Shown here: in pieces, positions 48,997 to 59,374 of the stretch
Position numbering within the stretch: the stretch's first letter is position 1
Layout: every line of letters starts with the position of its first letter
Source of the DNA: Bradysia coprophila
Lineage: Eukaryota > Arthropoda > Insecta > Diptera > Sciaridae
Direction of reading: 5' to 3'
Assembly: GCF_014529535.1 (NCBI RefSeq)
Contig: NC_050738.1
Span: 8,775,410 to 8,839,409, forward strand
Length of the DNA stretch: 64,000 nucleotides
The notes under the pieces: model-generated
What the model saw: only the letters and a program-made list of their open reading frames with translations
The model's database searches: none
Told to the model about the DNA's origin: nothing
Program-made: the position numbers and the translations under genes

Positions 48997-50279
48997 ATGG
49001 ACAGAAAATTCAAACGTTTCCCACCGACAATTTGCTACGATCGCCCTGTGGCTGCTGTAACGGACAAAGTTAAATGCGACAAAGATCGTGATCGTGCAAT
49101 CAATGGAACGTTAATCAATTCGCTGATCGTACCGAAGAAATCGGCTAGAACGTGGACATTGCAAAAAGGGGACCTGTGTAAAATCACTCTCATCGAAGGA
49201 TCCCAAGTAAGACCGAACGTGGAGAAATTTACAACACATTTAGACTGTCTAACGGTTATGTATGTTTGTCGGACGTAGGTTGGTGATTTGAACTTCTGGA
49301 ATATGGAAAACACCAGAGAGCATTTCTATTCAGGGAAGACGCGCCAATTGCACTCGTCACATTTGAAAGTATACGATAAGCTGTGGAGTTGCTTACCATA
49401 CTTGCGGCCAATGGCAACATTTGTCTTTGATAGCTTGTCCGACTACGGCATTGACAAAGACGGTGGGGCGTTGCATGATGTTATCGGTAAAAATTAGTTT
49501 TAAAATCCACATTTAGTGGAACCACCTCGGAATCGTATCAAGTTTATGAATACATTCCAGGTACTAGGTGCGACGATTATACATACAAATTGATTACGGG
49601 TAACGAACGGTTCGGAAGTTGTCACAGCTACTTAACAGAAGCAATCAAAGAGCATAATCTTAAAGAGTCTGACGTGCATGATGTTTGGAACATTTTTATG
49701 TGCACAGGATTAACACGAGTAAGGAAAAAGTGATTCTGTGGAATCTGAAAATCGGCATTTCAAATCTTGAACCCTTTAAGGACACAAATCAGTATTTTTG
49801 CAAACCAAGTCCAGCTGAAAAAGGCGATTCAATTGAATTCATTGCCGAAATGAATTTGTTAGTAGCTCTCAGTGCATGTCCCCAAGGTAAGTTTTTATCG
49901 CCCATATGAATTTTTAGACTCATAACAAGACACTTCAAGCAAAAGTCCTCCTAAAGATAGCTAGAGTATACTATCTTGTATGGAAATTTGTTACAAATTT
50001 TTTTACAGTGTCAAAAATTACTCGATCCACTTTCCAGTTTAAGTACTCTATTTTAAAGTACCACTCGTGCTTGAAGAGAGTTGGTCATAAGTTATTAGGT
50101 TTCATGAGGAAAATCGTCTTTAAAGTGAACCACGTCTGAAAACAGGCTTTTTTGAACTAAAATATGTATTGAATCAATGCAATTTTCTTTTTTATACAGG
50201 CGATGTCTCACTCCCGGTCGGAAAATTCGTTCCCGATTCAATGTGTCATCCATTTTTAGTAGAGATTTATCGAGCATAA
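48997..50279 (+). CDS. DUF1989 / urea-carboxylase-associated family protein, 5 exons
   Basis: Exons 48997-49206, 49279-49486, 49561-49718, 49781-49886 and 50200-50279 (introns 72, 74, 62 and 313 nt, all GT-AG) give 253 residues with no stop. The family's landmarks are all present in order: ARTW (50-53), GDLCKITLIEGSQVGDLNFW (58-77), HDVIGTRC (136-143), SCHSYLTEAI (159-168), NIFMCTGLT (183-191), FCKPSPAEKGDSIEF (198-212), and ALSACPQGD (221-229) near the end. In bacteria, paired DUF1989 proteins encoded with urea/guanidine carboxylase form carboxyguanidine deiminase. Fungi also carry the family. No carboxylase or allophanate hydrolase is encoded nearby, so a role here is open. The intact frame, introns and poly(A) signal argue for a working nuclear gene, not contamination. 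Origin by ancient horizontal transfer is an inference. Confidence 0.88.
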
Positions 50280-50375
50280 CGTTTACTCTCATGTTGCCGA
50301 AGCTCCACGCCATCCAATGCTTTGGACAACTCCAAGACATATTAATGTTTTAAGGACCATATATAACGAAACATA

Positions 50376-50381
50376 AATAAA
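50376..50381 (+). terminator. Polyadenylation signal AATAAA, DUF1989 gene
   Basis: An AATAAA lies about 100 bp after the DUF1989 stop codon, at the spacing expected for a fly 3' end. Confidence 0.5.
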
Positions 50382-50882
50382 AATATTAAAGCATTTCTGA
50401 AATTAATCAATTCAGCACAGTGCTGGCAATTTATCAAATTAAAAAGCTGAAAAATTGGTTAAGACATTCGAACAGTGTAGACCTAACGCTTCAATCGTTA
50501 CACTAATTCACACCGTAATTCACAGAGTTTGAATTTTCGGATGAACCAAAATGAATTAAAAAAATAAAGTTAGCATGTAAAAAGTGCCTTCAAAGAAACT
50601 AAAGCTTATGATACATCAATCGAAAGGTCTTGGCCTTGCCTAGAACTACTTTTAGTAGAGTATGAAAAAACGAGTGGAGTAGTATAGTGCAGTAGTGGAG
50701 TTATTGATGAAAATGTGAATTTTGTTTTTCGTTTATTTCTCTCTCTAGTGTGTTGAAGTAAAAATCTGAAAAATATTCAAAAAATGTTTGTTTCGCTCGA
50801 ACATTATGCAATTTTTTTTAATTTTTGAACCTCCATTGGGGATGAAAAAATTCCAAGAAAAATTCGTCGTGGTCCAGAATTC

Positions 50883-50921
50883 AAGGCTGTATACTTTGGG
50901 GTATACAAAGTATACAGCCTT
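50883..50921. repeat. Small perfect hairpin
   Basis: AAGGCTGTATACTTTG and CAAAGTATACAGCCTT are exact complements separated by about six bases. It lies in non-coding sequence between two genes on the plus strand. Confidence 0.7.
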
Positions 50922-51193
50922 TCCAGAACTAACACCTTAAAAAGGGTTTGAAAATTCGAACTCGAATTTGAACAGACATTTTTTACATTTTTTTACATAT
51001 TAGAGCAATCGAAAATAGTAACAAAAATCACTCCTCCCCAATGTCGGTAAGAGAATACAACCCTGCCTTTGATTAGGTTGTGAGTTTCATTTTGAATTTG
51101 CTGCAGACAAGACCGACGTTGTGAATAAAAAAGATGCCGAGATCATAACATGGAAATTGTCAACGGACTTCAAGCATGAATGGTACTCTAATA

Positions 51194-51400
51194 ATAGAGT
51201 CACGACAGAGTAAAGTTAACCAGGCAGAAGCGCTGATTTGACTAGGGACCTGAATAATCTAGTACTAGTAGCCATACATTTTTTGCGAATAAAATTTTTC
51301 AACTTATGTCAGTCTTCATTTTCATACAGTGTATTAGGTCCTTCATTTGACGTTTCGAAAATGAACCGCTACTGCCTGGTTTATTTTACTCTGCCGTACT
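51194..51400. repeat. MITE with CAGAGTAAA-ACCAGGCAG ends
   Basis: The left end CACGACAGAGTAAAGTTAAC, then CAGGCAGAAGCG, is inverted on the right as CGCTACTGCCTGGTTTATTT, then TACTCTGCCGT, giving about 34 bp of inverted repeat. A collapsed hairpin with the same outer ends (GCACGACAGAG and CTCTGCCGTG) lies at 57157-57199. It is non-coding. Confidence 0.65.
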
Positions 51401-51723
51401 TCAACTCGGCAGTGTGTCATCCAAATTTTGTCATTGAAAAAAAAAGGAATTTTTTCATACAAAAATAGTGCTCTATTTGTGTGTAACCCATGCTTGCAGT
51501 GCGTTGAAATTGTTTTTAAATTTTGATATGCCTGTTTTATAATAAACGTCCGATCTGTTGAGCATTTCATAAATATCAGCGGCAACTCAACCTCCAAACT
51601 GATGAATTTTTTAATTGTGACAGACCCAACGAGGTTTTGTATTCAAAATATACCTGTTTAAGTGTCTACGACGATCTAAATGTAATTCGTTGATGATTTT
51701 GTAAATGTTGAATTATTAACGTA

Positions 51724-54700
51724 ATGGATAACCTTGAAGCAACAAGTGAAGCTGCGAAAGCCATTCGTCCAATTCATTCTTCGACAGTACATAAGATTTG
51801 TTCAGGACAGGTATTGATTATAAACATCACAGTTGGATCGCTAGATATCATACTATTGCTACTTTCTATCAAAGGTTGTACTTAATCTGGCCACCGCAGT
51901 TAAGGAATTAGTCGAAAATGCCCTAGATGCCCACGCTACCATAATTGAAGTAAAACTGCGTGACCAAGGAATAGAATCGATTGAAGTGTCAGACAATGGG
52001 GATGGTGTCGAGGAAAGTAACTTCGAAGGTTTAAGTAAGTAGGGTTGACTTCATAAATCGCAACATTGCTAAATCATTTTCTTTGATAGCTGCCAAGTAT
52101 CACACATCAAAATTGCGTGAATTCACCGACCTGGAGTGTGTCGAAACGTTCGGTTTTCGTGGTGAAGCATTGAGTTCATTGTGTGCTCTATCGAAAATGG
52201 TAATCACGACACGACACCGAGGTGCCGACTTTGGAACTCGTTTAGAACTAGACGATCGTGGTACAATCATAAAAAAGGAAATTTGTGCTGTGAGTTGTAA
52301 CGGTAAATCCAGTTAACAAAGTCAAATAAAATCCAAATTTTTAGAGACAAAATGGTACTTCAGTCCAGCTGACCAATCTGTTCGGTTCACTACCAGTCCG
52401 TAAGAAGGAATTCACACGAAACATCAAAAAGGAATTTGCCAAAATGTGTCAGATCTTGCAAGGATATTGCCTAGTAGCCACAGGTGTTCGAATTATGTGC
52501 ACCAATCAAACGGTTAAAGGCACCAAATCTCTCATTATGGCTACAAATGGTGGTCATTCAGTAATGGACAACATTTCCGCGATATTTGGAACGAAACAAG
52601 TTTTCGATGTGTTACAAATAACACCTCCTGCGGAACTCGACGAGACACAAACTAAAGCCCTTCTGGAGGAGCTTGATCCAAACTCTAGTAGTGAAAATGT
52701 CGACAGTCTAAGCGAAATTGATTTGAAACGCTTCACCATCGACGGTTGGATATCCACTTGTCATCATGGATCCGGTCGGAGCAGCAAAGACCGGCAATTT
52801 ATTTACATTAACTCCAGGCCATGTGAACCGAAGAAAATATCGAAAATCGTCAACGAAATTTACAGTCGATACAACAGCAACCAAAATCCATTTGTCTTCT
52901 TGAACATCATCGTACAAAGATCGGATGTGGATGTCAATATTACACCAGACAAACGCCAACTATTGCTGAATAATGAAAATGTGCTGCTATTAGTGCTGAA
53001 GGCTTGTCTATCGAAAACATTTGAAAATGTTCCTTCAGTGTTCAAGATGCAAAATTTAAATTTATCGGCATCCAGTGCAGCCAATAAATCTAAAATTGAC
53101 ACTGCTCCCAATGCCAAAAAATTTTCACAAATGCTGTCGCAGTGGAAGAAGACTGGACACACTGATAATCCCATCAAATCGGAGAAAATCGTTAAACGAA
53201 AAGTTTGCGATGAAGTGGAAAGTAGAAATTTGAAAATGCGAAAAATCCAGGAATATCTGAGCCAGAAACATGACGAAACAATTCCTATGTCAGACGACGA
53301 GACACTATCTTCGTCGATTGATCAATCAATGATTGATAGGAGTCGAACGACCGAAATTGATTCCAGCTACTTGAATACGCCTGAAAGTACAAGTACTCCC
53401 GAACGACAGCACGATTTGAAAGTGGAACAAACGTCGGTACGTTTCACTTCATTAACAATGTCAATCAATTTGCAGATAATTTGATATTATTTTCAGCCAT
53501 TCAAAATCATTGACTCATATAAAGGGGTTACTGGTCCATCGAGGGTCAAAAGTGAGTCGATTTTAAGTCGAATAATGAAAACTGAAGCGGCTGGAACCAC
53601 TCGCAAAATTAATTCACCCATCAAAGCCGAGACCAAAGCAAAGCCAAATAAAACTCCAACAAAAGACGTTGAGTCCATTATTGGCAAACTAGCGAATCGA
53701 CCTGAGTGGGATTCGGAGGACAACCAATCTGATACGAGTTCTCGGTCTGATGATGACTTAGATGAAGACAATGAAGAGAATGGGGAAGGCAGTGACGAAG
53801 AAGACGATGAACACAACGATGAAGAGAACGAAGAAGTTAACGATGATGAAAACGAAGAAGGCAGCGAGAAGTACGACAGTGAAAACGACAGCCTTGTCGA
53901 TGCTGACCAAATTGGCTTCAAAACCCAATGTACGCGTGATATGTCTGACGTCGTCTCAACGTCAATCGATGAGATTTCTGAACTGATGGCCGCAGAGTTA
54001 GAAATAATCGAACGACTGGAGAACAAGAGCCTGATGGATCGATTGAAATTCAAAGCAACGATTGAACCAGCTAAAAACAAACTAGCAGAAGAAGAACTGC
54101 AAACGGAAATAACGAAAAAATCGTTCTCCCAAATGGAAATCATCGGACAATTCAATTTGGGATTCATAGTGGTGAAATTGAACGACGATCTCTTCATTGT
54201 CGATCAACATGCCACCGACGAGAAATTCAATTACGAAACACTGCAAAAAGAGACCACTTTGTACAATCAGAAGCTAGTAGTTCCACAGCATTTGGAACTG
54301 ACGGCAGTGAGTGAAATGATTTTGATTGACAATTTGGAAGTGTTCGAAAAGAATGGTTTCAAATTCCAAATCGACCATGATGCCCTGCCAACGAAGAAGA
54401 TTCAACTAACTGCCAAGCCAATGAGCAAGGGTTGGCAATTCGGGAAAGACGAAATCGATGAACTAATATTTCTCCTCCAAGAATCGCCAAATTCGGTTCT
54501 ACGACCGTCGAAAATCAGGTCAGTTCGCTGTTTGCTACTCTAGGAAGCATGTGTCCACAACACTAATAAAATTGCAAATTTCAATTCTAGCGCTATGTTT
54601 GCTTCACGAGCCTGTAGAAAATCGGTGATGATTGGGACACCATTATCGGGATCTGATATGCAACGACTGATCAGTCAAATGGGAGAAATCGAACATCCCT

Positions 54701-54845
54701 GGGTGAGTTGAAATTCTAATTGGCACAGAATGAGCTAAGAATTAACCTGTCGCTTCTTCTCTAGAATTGTCCTCATGGCAGGCCAACGATGAGGCATTTG
54801 GTCAATTTGACAATGGTCAATGATTCTTCTGCTGAGGATTCATAA
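51724..54845 (+). CDS. Pms2: DNA mismatch repair endonuclease PMS2, 7 exons
   Basis: Exons 51724-51810, 51875-52034, 52090-52289, 52345-53436, 53497-54518, 54591-54702 and 54765-54845 give 917 residues. PMS2 pairs with MLH1 (MutL-alpha) and nicks the new strand after MutS recognition, in the nucleus. The GHKL ATPase motifs are complete: ELVENALDA (40-48), DNGDGV (69-74), KYHTSK (85-90) and [10 protein letters not shown] (103-112). Lys/Glu-rich and strongly acidic linker sequence spans about 596-646. The C-terminal endonuclease has [12 protein letters not shown] (749-760), matching DQHAx2Ex4E, and the zinc-site pieces ACRKSVMIG (861-869) and CPHGRPT (893-899). The protein is somewhat longer than vertebrate PMS2. 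AATAAA follows at 54873. Confidence 0.95.
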
Positions 54846-54872
54846 AATCTAGCATTTCACACTGCTGATGTA

Positions 54873-54878
54873 AATAAA
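54873..54878 (+). terminator. Polyadenylation signal AATAAA, PMS2
   Basis: A canonical signal lies 28 bp after the PMS2 stop, implying a very short 3' UTR. The next gene (RpL27A) converges from the other side. Confidence 0.5.
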
Positions 54879-55479
54879 TGACGACAAATACAGATGTGAG
54901 AGGACTCTAAACTTGCTTTTTATTTGCATCCCGCACCTTTACGACAAGTCATTTTTTCGCTGATTCTCCACTGTTGTGGAAAACTGAGGCTCGTTTTCTG
55001 GTAACAACAATAACTTACCAGACGGGCGAATTAACCTCTCATTTATCGATAATTTCCGATTCGGATTTCATTTCAGTCCAACTTTTGACTCACTCCGTTG
55101 AAGATCTCCAATCAGGTCCTCCTACTATAACAAAAACAATTGCTTGACGAATTCTCTTAAATTAGTTTTATTTTCGTAAAAACTGTGCACACAAAGTTGG
55201 AATTTATGTATCGTACACTTCAGCATGTCGGAAATGTAATCTGAAAAGAAAACGAAAGGTCAGTCAACTGGAATCTTATAGCCACAGTCATCGCAAGCTC
55301 TATTTGCAATAGACTATAATGCTTTGTAATCTCAGTTCAGTTATGAAGTTGTCATTCACCGTATTTGTCTGACGTGTATACGTTTTACATCATCGATTGG
55401 AAAGCATTTGGTCAAGATAACAGACGCGTGTGTGTGAAGCACATGTACCTTTTAATAATCAACTTACCGGTTGTTACAT
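54879..55479. other. Convergent gap between PMS2 and RpL27A
   Basis: This holds the 3' UTRs of both genes. TTTATT at 55167-55172 reads AATAAA on the minus strand and could end RpL27A. Nothing else was recognised. Confidence 0.5.
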
Positions 55480-56463
55480 TTATGCTCTTAAGAGACAGAC
55501 GCCACCAGCGGCCTTAATGCGCTCTTCAGCTTTCTTGGAGAAATGCTTGGCCTTGACAATGATTGGCTGTTTCGGCAAGTGTCCACGTCCCAACAATTTG
55601 TAGTATCCCTGGAAAACACAATTTTCATTAGGACAAGAACCGAAAATGTCACTCCGCATGGAGTCATTTGAAAGTAGTCAGTAAAAAAGGTAACAACATG
55701 GGTTTGCAATTTGTACGTTGCTTCAGTCCGCCAGTCGCTAAACTGTTGGATCATCATTGGAAGTGTTTTTTTGACAATTGAAACGAAAACAAAGTCCAAG
55801 ATACTCACAAATTGCACTAGATCGACGACTGGAACCTTTCCCTCTTTGTCAGCTTTGCAATCTGTACGATTCTTTTCGCCAACCAACGACCATAATTTGT
55901 CCAAGTTGATTGATGGACAGAAATTGTGGTTTCGGTTCAAATGGAAATTTCTCATACCCAACTTGCCGAAGTAACCCGGATGGTACTTGTCGAAATTGAT
56001 TCTGTGATGGTGCATGCCACCGGCATTACCACGACCACCAGGATGCTTACGGTGCTTGCCTGTTGAAATTTGGGAAAGTTATCATTTCACACCTAACCTC
56101 AATATTTACACCGAATATTGTTTGTTGTAAATGGAACGGTTTTCGACACTCACCGATACGACCGTGCCCGTGACTGACATGTCCACGAAGCTTTCTGGTC
56201 TTCTTTCTCTTTTGGTTCGACTGTAAGTTAAAATTAAATTCACTTTAATGTTTTGGTCAACTAAACATCACACAAACTGTTGTCAGATGTAGCGAAAACA
56301 AAAATCGAAAATTTTAGTGATTTTCCGAGCCATCGGCCCAAATTTAATACGGCACACAATGGTAGATGCTTTAAATAATTGATTTTCAACAATTTTATCA
56401 AAGTATCATCACGGATTCCACTAATTTTTTTAGATTTTCGAGCACGAAGTTAAAACTCACCAT
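55480..56463 (-). CDS. RpL27A: Ribosomal protein L27A (uL15), 4 coding exons
   Basis: Minus-strand exons are 56463-56461 (ATG only), 56220-56154, 56059-55809 and 55608-55480, giving 149 residues, the usual size. uL15 is a structural protein of the large cytosolic subunit. [20 protein letters not shown], then [14 protein letters not shown], then [20 protein letters not shown], and the C-terminal [15 protein letters not shown] and KAAGGVCLL are near-invariant in animals. The first coding exon holds nothing but the initiation codon, followed at once by GTGAGT. Just upstream on the minus strand lies a pyrimidine-rich stretch (TCTTTCTTTCATTTTTCCCT, about 56476-56498) that fits a 5' TOP start, as expected for ribosomal protein mRNAs. 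The middle segment [14 protein letters not shown] varies most from other insects. Confidence 0.97.
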
Positions 56464-56473
56464 CTCTGTTGTT

Positions 56474-56498
56474 GAAGGGAAAAATGAAAGAAAGATTG
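56474..56498 (-). promoter_or_regulatory. Probable 5' TOP pyrimidine tract of RpL27A
   Basis: Read on the minus strand, the sequence just before the ATG-only exon is rich in C and T, including TTTTTCCCTTC. Ribosomal protein mRNAs start with such a tract, and it couples their translation to growth signals. The exact start site cannot be read from sequence. Confidence 0.5.
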
Positions 56499-57156
56499 CT
56501 ATGAAGTTGGTCGCGTTTTGTGGTGTGACATCAGGGTTGGGAGCACGATGGTTGACATATCTTCGGTATGAGCGACATTATATTATGGATGAAAAAAACT
56601 AGAAAAATTCAAAATAAATGGCGGTAAGTAAATCATACAGTGAAAACTGTACTGGCAACAGTGAAAACATGTTCAATAGATAGTTTGCGCAAATGATTTA
56701 TAAGTTATACGTCATTTGAGGCAAGTCTGTAAACTTTGGGGAGGTCACACAGATACAGATACGGGGTGACACACCACAGTTGATGATAAAATGACCGATT
56801 TTTTTTTTACAAAAATTGACCTCCTCTTTCACACATGGCAAGAATATTACTGAATCTTGTACTTTATTTGGTCGGGATATTTTAAACAGATTGATTTGAT
56901 CCGACTTTCAGGGTTAGCCGGAGCCAAAGCATCCAGCGAGAAGTCAAATAATAACTTATTTTATTTATTCAGGTTTGGCAAATCTTGACTTTACTAATAT
57001 TTTGTGTATGATAGTATAAATACCGTCAAATTCAAAAATTTCGCTTCGCTTGCAACTCATTAAAAATTTAATTACCAGAATATTAAACGTAGCTCGTTCT
57101 AAAATTTTAATTTTTGTCTTCGCAGACTATTTAAAGTTTCTATAATTCTTGCTCAA

Positions 57157-57199
57157 GCACGACAGAGGAAAGTTTTTTTTATTTTACTCTGCCGTGTGC
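57157..57199. repeat. Collapsed hairpin remnant of the 51194-51400 MITE family
   Basis: GCACGACAGAGGAAAG is followed after about ten T bases by TTACTCTGCCGTGTGC. These are the outer ends of the MITE at 51194-51400 with almost all of the interior missing. Confidence 0.5.
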
Positions 57200-57474
57200 C
57201 CAAGTTGTACTACAAAAATAAGAACGGGGGTGTGAGGCGTTCAACTTTAAGCGAATGGTTTATTTAGTTACCTGAGGTATGGTCTGTTCATAAAAACCGG
57301 AGGAAATAGCGATTACATTGAAAGGTGAGTTTGTTTATATGAAATCGCTATTTCATCCGCTCCATACAAATTTTGACATTATACAATAGCAATCTATAGG
57401 TATAGAGTATACTTGAGTTTATACTTAGTTTGAGTCTTCTGACACTTTTAAATCTGAACAGTCATAGCTTTGGT

Positions 57475-57660
57475 CAAAGCACCTAGCAGGGTAACCGAAA
57501 AAAATAAAGTAGTACTTTAATCGAAGTATGCGAATATTTCCATACCTTTTTTTCAAAATGTCATTGCAAAATTACCATTAAGGCTGCTAATGGTATTATT
57601 GGTATCAAAAAACTACTCTATTTGACGTGTGAAAACCTCTATTACCCTGCTAGGTGCTTT
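57475..57660. mobile_element. hAT-like MITE with CAAAGCACCTAGCAGGGTAA ends
   Basis: The 20-bp terminal inverted repeats CAAAGCACCTAGCAGGGTAA are perfect, apart from one shared G at the right border. The word GCTTTGGT stands on both sides (57467-57474 and 57661-57668), an 8-bp target-site duplication as in hAT elements. It would be 7 bp if the shared G is counted as part of the element. The 186-bp interior has no ORF. The intact TIRs and TSD suggest recent mobility. Confidence 0.8.
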
Positions 57661-57796
57661 GCTTTGGTACAGTTTATAAAACAAAACTTTTAGAACACGA
57701 GCAATTCAGTTCTTATAAACGACAATAACATGAATAATCTCGTTCACTCGAGACCTCAAAAAACTTGATAAAATTACAACGAGCCGAATGAAAGTC

Positions 57797-57991
57797 TGTT
57801 CATCTGTTATCGACAACGACGACAAAAATAATGACAAGCTCCAAGTAATGGTCCTTTCTATAGTAAAATACATGTTAAAAAAAATCGAAGTACAAGATTT
57901 GAAATCAACTGATTTAAAATACTTTCATCGATGGAAGTAATAGACCCGATAATAGTACCGGTCATATGATTGCCGTCTGTTACAGGTTAAA
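57797..57991. repeat. Member of the GCCGTCTGT-ACAGGTTAA repeat family
   Basis: It begins TTCATCTGTTATCGACAACG and ends TTGCCGTCTGTTACAGGTTA. In between are GAAGTAATAGACCCG and a GTCCTTTCTATAGTAAAATA block, also seen elsewhere in the family. It has no coding capacity. Confidence 0.55.
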
Positions 57992-58189
57992 CTGATCGAT
58001 AGAAAAGACTTTACTTCATTTGTTATAACATATAAGTTCTGCTGATATTTAGGTCTCGGAACAATAAAGCTGCATGTCAGCAAATTTCTCATTGTAGCTA
58101 CTCTAGTTTATAGAATAATCGGGTATTTATTTTTAGGTTAATCAGGACCCATACAACATCACGACCACATTAGGCGTATTAGTACAAGC

Positions 58190-58560
58190 TCTGATGTCAT
58201 CACTTATATTTTTGTCGTGGTTGTCGATAACAGATGAATCTGCATAAACTTAAATGTTCGACTCACACATGAGGTAAATATGGTAAACATAGAGAGCGCG
58301 TATCAGGTTAGGTTATATAAAAAGTTATACCTTTTGTAGGTGTGTGAAAATACTGTAACGAACAGTAACTGGAGCAACTTAAAACGTGAGAAAATTTTAA
58401 GTAACTCAGCATAGGATATCCTATGATACAGTCCATAAATTTTCATATACAGGGCTTTTTGATTGAATCTGGATGTCAGCTTTGCTAAAGTACTTATGTG
58501 ACCCTTAAAAAATCCTTGATTGATCCTTGACCTGTTACAGACGGCAAGCATATGACAGTA
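58190..58560. repeat. Probable further member(s) of the GCCGTCTGT-ACAGGTTAA family
   Basis: One end has GTCGTGGTTGTCGATAACAG and ATGAATCTG. The other has GACCTGTTACAGACGGCAAG, then CATATGACAG, in the opposite sense to 57797-57991. The two together look like a head-to-head pair around a unique middle. The boundary is approximate. Confidence 0.4.
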
Positions 58561-59356
58561 TTATTATCAGGTCTCTTACTTCCATCGATCAAATCAATAT
58601 GTGGATTTCAAATCTTGTACTTCAATTTTTTAACATGCAACGTACACCGTCGAATCAGTTAGTATAGGCTACATGGGGACGAGTTTATTACAACTGTTGA
58701 TCTTTTTTTTTCTCAACATCATGTTGATTAATCTTTGACTTCATTGATGTTTGTAACATTTTGCCAAATTAGACAGAGCTCATCACTTAAATTTCTCATT
58801 ACAGAGACGTCTGTAAAATTGTTGGCATCAGGACATAATCTCTATATGAGCTCACGAATGGCTCAAATGATTATTATATCTACAATCAATCTGAGCGAAC
58901 TTCTGTTCTTCAAATACTTTCAATATGTACCTCATTTTGCAACAAACGAAAAAAAAAAAAAAAAATTTGTAAACGCCCTGGGTTATATGAAACCATCAAA
59001 TCAGCAAAAATTGAATGTTAAAACGACAATCTATACCAAAAATTTCCCAACATTATTGTTCGTCTAATTAAGCATAATTTGGATCCGAAATATATAAATA
59101 TTAACATGCATAATCCGAACATAAATATATGTATGTGCTGTGCAGTGTGCAGTATATGCAGCCAGCATCTCTGAGAAAACAGCTTCTGTTTGCATATTTC
59201 GGATGCAGTGACACCGAAAAAAAAGCACGAACAAAATACTTTGAACCTTTTCTTTCGTATCATCAGCAAAAACGAATTCTCCTAAATGGCAGCCAGCAGC
59301 TGCCAGAGCTCATTTTTGTAATGGTTTTTCGCGATGCGACACAATTTATAATTTTT

Positions 59357-59374
59357 GTTGTTGTTGTTGTTGTG
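59357..59374. repeat. (GTT)n microsatellite
   Basis: There are six near-perfect GTT/TTG units in AT-rich sequence. No function is inferred. Confidence 0.8.

Larger units (their letters stand above)
50382..51723. other. Intergenic region between DUF1989 and PMS2
   Basis: No coding signal is seen. It holds a small perfect hairpin (50883-50921) and a MITE (51194-51400). The PMS2 promoter must lie near 51600-51720, but no core element is obvious. Confidence 0.55.

Noticed and set aside
48997-50279. Bacterial contamination as an explanation for the DUF1989 gene
   Set aside because: Four consistent GT-AG introns, host-like base composition and a eukaryotic poly(A) signal, within a contig of fly genes, make contamination very unlikely.
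53493-54197. Antisense 234-codon Ser-rich frame over PMS2
   Set aside because: It is the complement of the acidic GAA/GAT-rich PMS2 linker, which automatically reads as Ser/Phe-rich on the other strand. PMS2 is clearly the real gene.
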